A stretch of DNA of 52,349 nt from Gemmatimonadales bacterium. GTDB lineage: Bacteria; Gemmatimonadota; Gemmatimonadetes; Gemmatimonadales; JACORV01. This document shows positions 8,331-15,171 of this stretch, one piece after another. The notes below the pieces were generated by a model. That model saw only the letters and a list, made by a program, of their open reading frames with translations. It had not been told where the DNA came from and did no database searches. The stretch lies in the NCBI GenBank assembly GCA_030697825.1, contig JAUYOW010000067.1:1-52349 (forward strand), given 5' to 3'. A program made the translations under genes and the position numbers. The stretch's first letter is position 1, and every line of letters begins with the position of its first letter.

Positions 8331-9223
8331 GTGGCGCGCGGGCGAAGTCCTCGCCGCTGGTGGACGTGCACGTCCACTTCCTACACGACCGCTGCGGCCG
8401 CGCTGACTGGGAGGCCCTGAACGCGCGCCGCCTCGAGGTCGGCGAGCGCATGGGGATCACGACGCATGTCGCCTCGATCCTCGGGACCTGGGGCCACACC
8501 TCGCCCACCTACTTCCCTTCGCCGGACGACGTGGCGTACGGCAACGGCGCGATGGCCCGCCTGATGGAGGCGCATCCCGACCGCATCCGGGGCTACGTCA
8601 CCGTGAACCCCAACTTCACCGACCACGCGCTAAGCCAGATCGAGAGGTGGCTCGACACGGGCATGATCGGCGTGAAGCTGGCCGCGAGCCGCCGTGCTTC
8701 AGACCCGCTGCTCGATCCTATCGCCGAGCTGGCCGCGGACCGGCGCGCCCCCGTGCTCCAACACATCTGGCAGCATCGGCGCGGCGAGGTGTCGAACCAG
8801 GAGATCTCCGACGCGCTGGACCTGCTGCAGCTGGCCGACCGTCATCCGAAGACCCAGTTCATCCTGGCGCACCTCGGCGGGGGAGGGGATTGGACGCATT
8901 CGGTGCGGGCACTCGTCGGCGTCACGAACATCTGGGTGGATCTGTCGGGGAGCGGTGTGGACCGGGGGATGCTCGAGCTGTGCCTGGAGTGCCTGGGCGT
9001 TTCACGCCTGTTGTGGGGGACCGACCTCACCATGGAGACGGGTTTGGCGAAGTTGCGCGCGCTCGAGGCGATGGGGTTGGCGAGGGAGGATATGGAGAGT
9101 GTGCGGTGGAGGAATGCTGAACGCCTATTTGGGGAGAAGGTGATTGGGGGAGTAAGGGGAGTAAGGGGAGTAAGGGGAGTAAGGGGAGTAAAGGGAGTAA
9201 GGGGAGAGAGGGGAGACAAGTGA
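8327..9223 (+). CDS. Amidohydrolase-2 family metal-dependent hydrolase
   Basis: TIM-barrel hydrolase/decarboxylase-type protein of about 298 residues. The metal ligands of the family are present: VDVHVHFLHD (HxH on strand 1), VLQHIWQHR (His, strand 5), ILAHLGGGG (His, strand 6) and LLWGTDLTMETG (Asp, strand 8). The start ATG overlaps the aminotransferase stop (ATGA). The last ~25 residues are a repetitive tail (VRG units, one VKG) encoded by a 9-base tandem repeat and unlikely to belong to the barrel. The family includes lactonases and decarboxylases of sugar-acid pathways, which would fit this operon, but the substrate cannot be inferred. Confidence 0.85.
   Translation: MSGARAKSSPLVDVHVHFLHDRCGRADWEALNARRLEVGERMGITTHVASILGTWGHTSPTYFPSPDDVAYGNGAMARLMEAHPDRIRGYVTVNPNFTDHALSQIERWLDTGMIGVKLAASRRASDPLLDPIAELAADRRAPVLQHIWQHRRGEVSNQEISDALDLLQLADRHPKTQFILAHLGGGGDWTHSVRALVGVTNIWVDLSGSGVDRGMLELCLECLGVSRLLWGTDLTMETGLAKLRALEAMGLAREDMESVRWRNAERLFGEKVIGGVRGVRGVRGVRGVKGVRGERGDK
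9148..9220 (+). repeat. Eight 9-base tandem units (GGGAGTAAG) at an operon junction
   Basis: Six near-perfect copies of GGGAGTAAG (one ends AAA) are followed by two degenerate copies, GGGAGAGAG and GGGAGACAAG. The array lies in frame at the end of the amidohydrolase gene and reads as Val-Arg-Gly repeats. It runs right up to the GTGA start overlap of the next gene, so every unit supplies a GGGAG Shine-Dalgarno-like core. Copy number could vary by slippage without breaking the frame. Confidence 0.9.
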
Positions 9224-9942
9224 GTGCGCTGGTAGACCACAACGCGATGATCGGGGCGTATCCGTTCCGCGCGCTGCCGGAGCCGACGCCGGCGCGGCTG
9301 CTCGCCGACATGGACCGGCTCGGCATCGCGCGGGCGTGGGTGGGGCACCTGCCGAGTCTCTGGTACCGCGACGTCGCGGCGGGGAACGACGAGCTGTTCG
9401 CAGCCCTCGCGCAGCATCGCGGCCGCCTGTTTCCGGTCCCCGCGATCAACCCTGTCCATCCGGGATGGGACCGCGAAGTGACGCGCGCCAGGAAGGAAGG
9501 GTGCCCCGCGGTGCGCACCTATCCGGCGCACTACGGCTTCGACGCGGGCGGTGACGCGATGCGGGACCTCGCATCGGCGTGCGCGGAGGCCGGACTGGAG
9601 CTGGTCCTCACGATGCGGATCGAGGACGGACGCCAGCGGCACCCGCTCGACGTGGCGCGCGACCTCATCGGCGCGGACGTGCGCGCCACGGTGCGCGCGC
9701 ACCCGAGGGTGAAGCTGCTCGTCACCTGCGCGGACCGCGGCGTGGTGGAGGAAGTGCACTTCGGCTCGACGCCGCCGGAGTCGGCGCGCATCAGGTGGGA
9801 CGTGAGCTGGATCTGGGGCCCGCCGGAGGATCACCTCGCGCACCTCTACCGTACGGTGGGCCGGGAACGCTTCGTCCTCGGCACCCACTTCCCGTTCCGG
9901 CTGCCCGAGGCGGCGCTGGCGAGGCTCGAGCTCTCCGGGTGA
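9220..9942 (+). CDS. Amidohydrolase-like TIM-barrel protein with altered metal ligands
   Basis: Second amidohydrolase-2-type protein, 240 residues, starting with GTG inside the previous stop (GTGA). The opening VDHNAMIGAYPFR replaces the usual HxH with H-N-A, and the strand-8 region reads FVLGTHFPFRLPE, without the usual catalytic Asp after LGT. RTYPAHYGFD and LLVTCADRG mark other barrel strands. This divergent 'D/H-N-x-x-x-G-x-x-P-F-R' opening recurs in a group of small amidohydrolase-like proteins of unknown activity. It may be a paralog or partner of the upstream enzyme. Its coupling to the operon suggests a shared pathway, but hydrolase activity should not be assumed. Confidence 0.75.
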   Translation: MSALVDHNAMIGAYPFRALPEPTPARLLADMDRLGIARAWVGHLPSLWYRDVAAGNDELFAALAQHRGRLFPVPAINPVHPGWDREVTRARKEGCPAVRTYPAHYGFDAGGDAMRDLASACAEAGLELVLTMRIEDGRQRHPLDVARDLIGADVRATVRAHPRVKLLVTCADRGVVEEVHFGSTPPESARIRWDVSWIWGPPEDHLAHLYRTVGRERFVLGTHFPFRLPEAALARLELSG

Positions 9943-10213
9943 GCACGCCGCGGTCAATGTGCTCGAAACCCGAGTCGGCGTCTCGGAAATGAAACAACCC
10001 TCGTGACGCGCATCACCTGATGACCGTACGCTCTGCCCGCGAACCGCCGCACAACGACGGACATGTGATTGGGTCACGCCGCCGCGCGTGATTCGTCGCA
10101 CTGCGACGACCCTCCCCGGCGGCTAGATTGTTCAGACTTCAAGCAACATCTGGGCGCCGCCCGGGTGTCGCCGAACGTGGACCAGGTGTCCACACACATT
10201 AGACGGAGGTCAG
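9943..10213 (+). promoter_or_regulatory. Intergenic region with candidate promoter for the lipoprotein gene
   Basis: Spacer of 271 bases between the glycan operon and the next lipoprotein gene. A TAGATT at 10124-10129 preceded by GGC resembles the -10 boxes seen upstream of other genes here, but the -35 position 17 bases upstream reads CTGCGA, a weak match. GAGCAC/GTGCTC at 9952-9975 could form a short hairpin but has no T-tract. A good Shine-Dalgarno (GGAGGT) lies at 10204-10209 just before the ATG at 10214. Confidence 0.35.
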
Positions 10214-11002
10214 ATGAAGCTCCAAGCGAAGCGGATGGTGTTGGCGGGAATGCTCGTGACCATCGGGACCGTTGCCGCGTGCAGCGACTCCACCAGCCCG
10301 GCGGCCAGCGGGCAGACCGTGGGCCTGTCGTTCTCCGGCGTGAAGCCGCCGGGTGTGGGCGGGGCGATGTCGGTCGGCGGCGTGCTCGCCGACTCGATGA
10401 CCCTGACCGACGGCACGAACACGCTCGTCATCACTAGTGTCGAGGTCCTGCTGCGCGAGATCGAGCTGAAGCGCGCGAACACGGCGGACTGCGATTCCAC
10501 GGCGAACAGCGACGCCTGCGAGGAGTTCGAGGTGGGCGCGACCCTGGTGACCGTGCCGCTCGCGGCGGGAGCCGCCACAGAGGTCACGGTGGCGATCGAC
10601 TCGGGTACCTACACGGAGATCGAGTTCGACATCCACAAGCTCGGCGGCGACGCCGTTGACAACGCCTTCCTGGCCGCCAACCCGACGTGGCCGGCGAACA
10701 CGAGTATCCGCGTGACCGGGTCGTACAATGGGACGGCCTTCACGTTCACGACGTCGCTCGACATCGAACAGGAGATCCAGTTCGTGCCGCCGCTGGTGAT
10801 TGACGCGACCGGCTCGGCCACCAACGTGACCATCCGACTCGACGTCTCGACGTGGTTCCGCAACGGCGTGGGCGGGCCGCTGGTAGGCCCCGCCACGGCC
10901 AACCAGGGGGGAGCGAACCAAAGCCTGGTCGAGAACAACATCAAAAACTCGATCAAGGGGTTCGAAGATTCGGACAAGGACGGCGACGAGAGCGACGGCT
11001 AG
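10214..11002 (+). CDS. Lipoprotein of unknown function
   Basis: Predicted lipoprotein of 262 residues; I do not recognise the family. The signal peptide MKLQAKRMVLAGMLVTIG ends in TVAAC|SDS, a clear lipobox. The mature part is Ser/Thr/Val-rich with alternating hydrophobics, suggesting a beta-sandwich; TEIEFDIHKLGGD and SATNVTIRLDVSTWF are the most distinctive stretches. Two cysteines (CDSTANSDAC) may form a small disulfide loop. The tail ends in an acidic DSDKDGDESDG. The start is supported by GGAGGT eight bases upstream. It stands alone as a monocistronic unit, followed by a strong terminator. Confidence 0.8.
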   Translation: MKLQAKRMVLAGMLVTIGTVAACSDSTSPAASGQTVGLSFSGVKPPGVGGAMSVGGVLADSMTLTDGTNTLVITSVEVLLREIELKRANTADCDSTANSDACEEFEVGATLVTVPLAAGAATEVTVAIDSGTYTEIEFDIHKLGGDAVDNAFLAANPTWPANTSIRVTGSYNGTAFTFTTSLDIEQEIQFVPPLVIDATGSATNVTIRLDVSTWFRNGVGGPLVGPATANQGGANQSLVENNIKNSIKGFEDSDKDGDESDG

Positions 11003-11032
11003 CGCCGCCGCGTAGGCCCTCATAGCTTGCGG

Positions 11033-11069
11033 GCGCGCGTCCTCTTTCGGGACGCGCGCTTCGCTTTTT
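11033..11069 (+). terminator. Rho-independent terminator
   Basis: A perfect 10-bp stem (GCGCGCGTCC at 11033-11042 with GGACGCGCGC at 11050-11059), a 7-base loop, then TTCGCTTTTT. It lies 31 bases after the lipoprotein stop and should end that transcript. Confidence 0.9.
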
Positions 11070-11103
11070 CCGGTCAGAGAGCCCTAGCCACGCCCCGGCC
11101 CGC

Positions 11104-11133
11104 TTGGCGCCGCCGGCCGGTGCCCTGTACCTT
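11104..11133 (+). promoter_or_regulatory. Candidate promoter giving a leaderless transcript
   Basis: TTGGCG (11104-11109), an 18-base spacer and TACCTT (11128-11133). Transcription would start around 11140, at or just before the ATG at 11142, where no Shine-Dalgarno exists. This points to leaderless translation. Confidence 0.5.
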
Positions 11134-11141
11134 CCGCGCCC

Positions 11142-13190
11142 ATGATTGCCGGCGCGCTGCGCGTGCCCGCTTCCCGAGCCAATGCTTTCCGCTTGGCTGG
11201 TACCAGCGGTCTGGTCCTCTTCCTCGAGCTGGCGTTCATCCGGTACGTGGCGGCCGAGGTCAAGTTCTTCTCGTACTACACGAACTTCGTAATCCTCGGC
11301 GCCTTCCTCGGCAGCGGGATCGGGCTGCTCGCGTGGCGACGGCTGCGCCACCTCGCGTCGGCGTGGCCGGCCTTCGCGGTCGCGCTGTTCGCCGCCGTGT
11401 CATTGCTCCGGGACGTGACGGTGAAAGTCCCGCGCGGTGAGTTTCTGTGGGGCATCTATGGCCAGCCCTCGCCGACGGCGGTGGCGCTGGGGCTCGCGCC
11501 CACCGTGCTCCTGGTCTTCACGGTGCTGGCGGCCGTCTTCGTCCCGCTCGGCGCGCGCCTGGGTCGCCTCTTCGGCGAGTTCCGGCCGCTGACCGCGTAC
11601 AGCCTGGACATCGGCGGGGCGCTCACTGGCGTCGCCGTCTTCGCCCTGATGAGCCGGGTCAGCCTGCCGCCCGTCGTGTGGTTCGGTGCGGCGTTCGCCG
11701 CCGAGTTTCTGCTGGGCGGGTCCGGGTGGCGGGGGCGCCTCGGAGCGTTGGCCGCGGCGGGCTTTGGCCTCGGCGTCGTGCTGGCTGGCGCCCGCCCCGA
11801 CGAGCGCTGGTCGCCGTACTACCGGATCGACGTGTACCCGGGCCCGGAGCCGGGCTACGAAATCGTCAACGTCAACGGCTCGCTGCACCAGTTCATCGTC
11901 GATTTCGCCGACAGCAGCCGCAGCCCGACGGTGCGCCGCGTGCTGCACGACTACCGGCTGCCCTATGACTTCGTCGAGCGCCTCGACACGGTGCTCGTCG
12001 TCGGGGCGGGGACGGGCAACGACATCGCGCTACTGCTCGCCATGGGGGCGAAGGCAATCGACGCCGTCGAGATCGACCCCGCGATCCTGACGCTCGGCCG
12101 CGCGCGCCACCGCGCCAGCCCGTACGCGGACCCGCGGGTGCGCGTGTTCGTCGACGACGCCAGGGCGTTCCTTCGAAAGACGCGGCGGCACTACTCGCTG
12201 ATCGTCTTCGGTACGTTGGACAGCCAGACATTGCTGTCGGGGCTCTCGTCGCTGCGCCTCGACAACTACGTCTACACCATGGAGGCAATGCAGGACGCCC
12301 GCGCGCGCCTGGAGCCCGGCGGCCGCTTGATCATGTACCAGATGGCCGGCTTCCGCTACATCGCCGCTCGGGTGTACCAGAACCTGTACTGGGCGTTCGG
12401 GGCACCGGCGCTGGCGATCCGTATCGAGCCGCCTGTTCTGTTCAACACGGTCTTCGTGGGGGGAATGCCGCGCGAGCACATCGCGGATTACAGGGTACCC
12501 AGCTGGCTGCTTGGTGAGACTCGCCTGCCCACCGACAACTGGCCGTACCTCTACCTCCGGCACCCGTCGGTCCCGGGCCACTACCTCTGGGCACTCGGCG
12601 GGGTGCTGGCCCTCGCGCTGGTGGGTGTGGCTGGCGCCGTCGGCGGGTGGCGCGGCGCGGGCAGCTTCGACGCGACGATGTTCTGCTTCGGGGCCGGCTT
12701 CCTGCTCCTGGAGACCAAGAGCGTCACCGAGATGGCGCTGTTGTTCGGCTCCACGTGGACGGTGAACGTGCTGGTATTCGCGTCGATCCTGTCAGTGGTC
12801 CTGGCGGCCAATGTCGCCGTGGCGCGAGGGTTCAGGCCTCAGCCGCGGGTCCTCTTCGCCGGACTGCTCGCCGCGCTGGCGCTCGGCGCTGTCCTCCCTG
12901 TGCGCTCGCTCGCCGGCCTGGGGCTGGTCGCCCAGTGGACGCTGGGGAGCCTGGTGGTGGCGCTCCCGATCCTCTTCGCCGCGCTGTTGTTCCCGCGGTT
13001 CTTCGCCCTGCGCCCCGACCCCGCCAGGGCCTTGGGCTGGAACGTCCTCGGGGCCATCGTGGGCGGGGTGCTGGAATACGGGTCCATGGTCGCCGGTATC
13101 AAGGTGCTCTACCTGCTGGCTGCGCTGACGTACGCGCTCGCGATCGTCGCGTCGCGGCGCGAAGGCGGGCGCGCGGCGGTGGCCGCCTGA
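11142..13190 (+). CDS. Multi-pass membrane protein with spermidine-synthase-like methyltransferase domain
   Basis: Protein of 682 residues with three parts. Residues ~15-230 form about six membrane helices (LVLFLELAFIRYVAAEVKFF is the characteristic first block of this fused family). Residues ~260-430 are a spermidine synthase-like Rossmann domain: VLVVGAGTGNDIALLLAMGA (SAM/dcSAM loop), AVEIDPAILTLGRAR (acidic ribose-binding residue) and DDARAFLRKT. About six further helices follow, with FGAGFLLLETKSVTEMALLFG near the start of the C-terminal block. The canonical aminopropyltransferase aspartates are not evident: the loop reads IVFGTLDSQTL rather than D-x-x-D-P, so polyamine synthesis is doubtful. 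No SD precedes the ATG. It is followed by lgt in the same direction. Confidence 0.8.
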   Translation: MIAGALRVPASRANAFRLAGTSGLVLFLELAFIRYVAAEVKFFSYYTNFVILGAFLGSGIGLLAWRRLRHLASAWPAFAVALFAAVSLLRDVTVKVPRGEFLWGIYGQPSPTAVALGLAPTVLLVFTVLAAVFVPLGARLGRLFGEFRPLTAYSLDIGGALTGVAVFALMSRVSLPPVVWFGAAFAAEFLLGGSGWRGRLGALAAAGFGLGVVLAGARPDERWSPYYRIDVYPGPEPGYEIVNVNGSLHQFIVDFADSSRSPTVRRVLHDYRLPYDFVERLDTVLVVGAGTGNDIALLLAMGAKAIDAVEIDPAILTLGRARHRASPYADPRVRVFVDDARAFLRKTRRHYSLIVFGTLDSQTLLSGLSSLRLDNYVYTMEAMQDARARLEPGGRLIMYQMAGFRYIAARVYQNLYWAFGAPALAIRIEPPVLFNTVFVGGMPREHIADYRVPSWLLGETRLPTDNWPYLYLRHPSVPGHYLWALGGVLALALVGVAGAVGGWRGAGSFDATMFCFGAGFLLLETKSVTEMALLFGSTWTVNVLVFASILSVVLAANVAVARGFRPQPRVLFAGLLAALALGAVLPVRSLAGLGLVAQWTLGSLVVALPILFAALLFPRFFALRPDPARALGWNVLGAIVGGVLEYGSMVAGIKVLYLLAALTYALAIVASRREGGRAAVAA

Positions 13191-13293
13191 GTACGATGGC
13201 GTCGACCGGCCTCACCGCCCGCCCTCGGGTAGCTCGCGCACACGCCTCCCCGGCACCGGGGGTGCGCGTCCGCGTTGGGAGGGTGCCTCGCGC

Positions 13294-14253
13294 GTGCTGT
13301 TCGCCGAACTGACGTTCCCCGGCTGGGACCCCGTCGCGCTGCACCTGGGTCCGGTGCAGGTCCGCTGGTACGGGCTCGGATACCTCGGCGGCTTCCTCCT
13401 CGGCGGGCTCGTACTCGACAAGCTCGCCCGCGACCGGTTCATCGCCCTAACCAAGAGCCACGTCAGCGACCTCATCGGCTGGCTGGTCGCCGGCGTGCTG
13501 CTCGGCGGGCGCATTGGTTACGCGCTCTTCTACGAACAGCGGTTGCTGACGCACCCCCTCGAGCTGCTGCGGATCTGGGAGGGCGGCCTCTCGTTCCACG
13601 GCGGGCTGCTCGGAGTGGTCGTGAGCTCGGCGCTCTTCGCGCGGCGCCGGGCCCACTCGTGGCGGCGTCTCGCCGACGCGCTCTGCCTCGCCGTCCCCTT
13701 CGGCATCTTCCTGGTGCGCTGCGCGAACTTCGTGAACGGGGAGCTGTACGGAAGGGTCGTGTCCGGGGCCGTTCCCTGGGCGATGCGCTTCCCGACCGAT
13801 CCCGTTGCCCTCGTCCTCTCGCCCGAGCTGGCGGCCGCGGGCTCGCTCCATTGGTACGATGCCTACGCCGCCCTGCGCGCGGGCGGCGGATGGGCGGCGC
13901 TCGCCTCAGACGTGCCGTTGCGGCACCCGTCGCAGTTGTACGAGGCGTTGCTCGAGGGGGTGCTGATCGGCATGGTCCTGTGGTCGATCTATCGGTGGCG
14001 CCGCGCCTGGACTCGGCGGCCCGGCGCCGTCACGGCCGTGTTCCTCTTCCTCTATGCGGCGGCCCGGTTCGCGGCCGAGTTCACTCGCCAGCCCGACGCG
14101 CAGTTCGCCAGCGCATCGAATCCGATGGGGCTCGTCCTTGGCCCGTTCTCGATGGGCCAGGTGCTCAGCCTCTTCGTCGCGCTGGGAGGCGCGCTGGTGC
14201 TCGGGTGGCCACGGCCCGTGGAACCCGCGACGCCGACTCCTCCGCCCTTGTGA
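13294..14253 (+). CDS. lgt: Prolipoprotein diacylglyceryl transferase Lgt
   Basis: Inner-membrane enzyme that moves diacylglyceryl from phosphatidylglycerol to the lipobox cysteine of prolipoproteins. At 319 residues with about seven helices it has the usual size. Diagnostic blocks: VRWYGLGYLGGF, IWEGGLSFHGGLLG (catalytic-region His), VRCANFVNGELYGR (Lgt signature; the usual G-R is V-R) and RHPSQLYEA. The GTG at 13294 is preceded by GGGAGGG at suitable spacing. A roughly 55-residue insertion after the signature (SPELAAAGSLHWYDAYAALRA) is larger than in E. coli. Many lipoproteins in this window are its likely substrates. Confidence 0.95.
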   Translation: MLFAELTFPGWDPVALHLGPVQVRWYGLGYLGGFLLGGLVLDKLARDRFIALTKSHVSDLIGWLVAGVLLGGRIGYALFYEQRLLTHPLELLRIWEGGLSFHGGLLGVVVSSALFARRRAHSWRRLADALCLAVPFGIFLVRCANFVNGELYGRVVSGAVPWAMRFPTDPVALVLSPELAAAGSLHWYDAYAALRAGGGWAALASDVPLRHPSQLYEALLEGVLIGMVLWSIYRWRRAWTRRPGAVTAVFLFLYAAARFAAEFTRQPDAQFASASNPMGLVLGPFSMGQVLSLFVALGGALVLGWPRPVEPATPTPPPL

Positions 14254-14276
14254 TTGCCCTGTGCCGCGGCTAGAAT
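14248..14276 (+). promoter_or_regulatory. Candidate sigma70-type promoter of the act operon
   Basis: TTGTGA (14248-14253), a spacer of exactly 17 bases, then TAGAAT (14271-14276). The -35 overlaps the lgt stop codon. It lies about 50 bases upstream of actA, which has an AGGGA Shine-Dalgarno. Confidence 0.6.
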
Positions 14277-14334
14277 TTTGCGGCTCCCCTGATCAACTGC
14301 GTCGCATGCACCAACCTCTCTGCGTAGGGATTGG

Positions 14335-14988
14335 ATGAAGCGTACTACAGCCATCATCGCCGGCGGGACGCTGCTCGGGATCGGGGCCGCTCTTGCCGGC
14401 GTTTCGATGGCCGGGGGTCAGGGCTCCCAGCAGACTGCGACACCAGCGCCGGGCTGGAGTTTCCCGCTCCTGCCCACTCACGGCAGCGGCTATTCCAGTC
14501 TCGACAGCGCGCAACCCGGCGGGCCCTGGCCGACGCTGCCCGGCCGGCTCCGCGGGCCGGAGCAGCCCCTCTTCTACCGCCACGACGTTCACGCCGGACA
14601 GTATCGCATCCCCTGCCTCTATTGCCACAACAACGCCGCCAACTCCTGGACGGCGAACATCCCGACGGTGAGCACCTGCATGGGGTGCCACCTCGTGATG
14701 TCCGCGCCCGACACCGCCGGCAACCCGAACGCCGACATCGCCAAGCTGCGCGACTTCGCCGGGCGCGGCGAACCGATACCGTGGGTGCGCGTCAACAAGA
14801 TCGCCGAGCACGCGCACTTCCCGCACATGCGTCACGTCAACGCCGGGCTGGCCTGCCAGTCCTGTCACGGTAACATCCAGCAGATGCCGCGGGTCTTCGC
14901 GGCCCAGAACGTGAACCAGATGGGGTGGTGCACGAACTGTCACATGCGGCGCGGCATCACGCGGGACTGTACGACATGCCACTTCTAG
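14335..14988 (+). CDS. actA: Alternative complex III pentahaem cytochrome c subunit ActA
   Basis: Membrane-anchored pentahaem cytochrome c, 217 residues. Alternative complex III oxidises quinol and reduces a periplasmic cytochrome c in place of bc1. An N-terminal helix (IIAGGTLLGIGAALAG) anchors or exports it. Five c-type haem sites are visible: CLYCH, CMGCH, CQSCH, CTNCH and CTTCH, the last two close to the C-terminus, as in known ActA. It is the first gene of an act operon that continues with actB after a repeat-rich spacer. Confidence 0.93.
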   Translation: MKRTTAIIAGGTLLGIGAALAGVSMAGGQGSQQTATPAPGWSFPLLPTHGSGYSSLDSAQPGGPWPTLPGRLRGPEQPLFYRHDVHAGQYRIPCLYCHNNAANSWTANIPTVSTCMGCHLVMSAPDTAGNPNADIAKLRDFAGRGEPIPWVRVNKIAEHAHFPHMRHVNAGLACQSCHGNIQQMPRVFAAQNVNQMGWCTNCHMRRGITRDCTTCHF

Positions 14989-14990
14989 GC

Positions 14991-15128
14991 CTTGGGGAGC
15001 GGTACCCGGGGGAGCGGTACCCATCCGTGCGGACGGCGGTCGCGGTGCGCTTCCAGCGCCACCCAGCGGCTCCCAAGGTACCGCTCCCCAAGGTACCGCT
15101 CCCTCTTCACCCAAAGGTACCGCTCCCC
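14991..15128 (+). repeat. Inverted GGGGAGCGGTACC word repeats between actA and actB
   Basis: The word CTTGGGGAGCGGTACC at 14991-15006, with a second copy of its core at 15010-15021, faces three inverse copies at 15077-15092, 15092-15103 and 15116-15128. The 14991 and 15077 copies are perfect 16-base inverted repeats with a 70-base loop. In mRNA the forward and reverse copies could pair in several alternative registers. The array fills most of the 183-base actA-actB spacer. Confidence 0.9.
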
Positions 15129-15171
15129 GCTCCCCGCTCCCTCTCCGTTCACACTCCGACGCGCGGCCGCG

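Noticed and set aside
9148-9220. CRISPR-like array
   Set aside because: Units are nine bases with no spacers; it is a simple in-frame tandem repeat.
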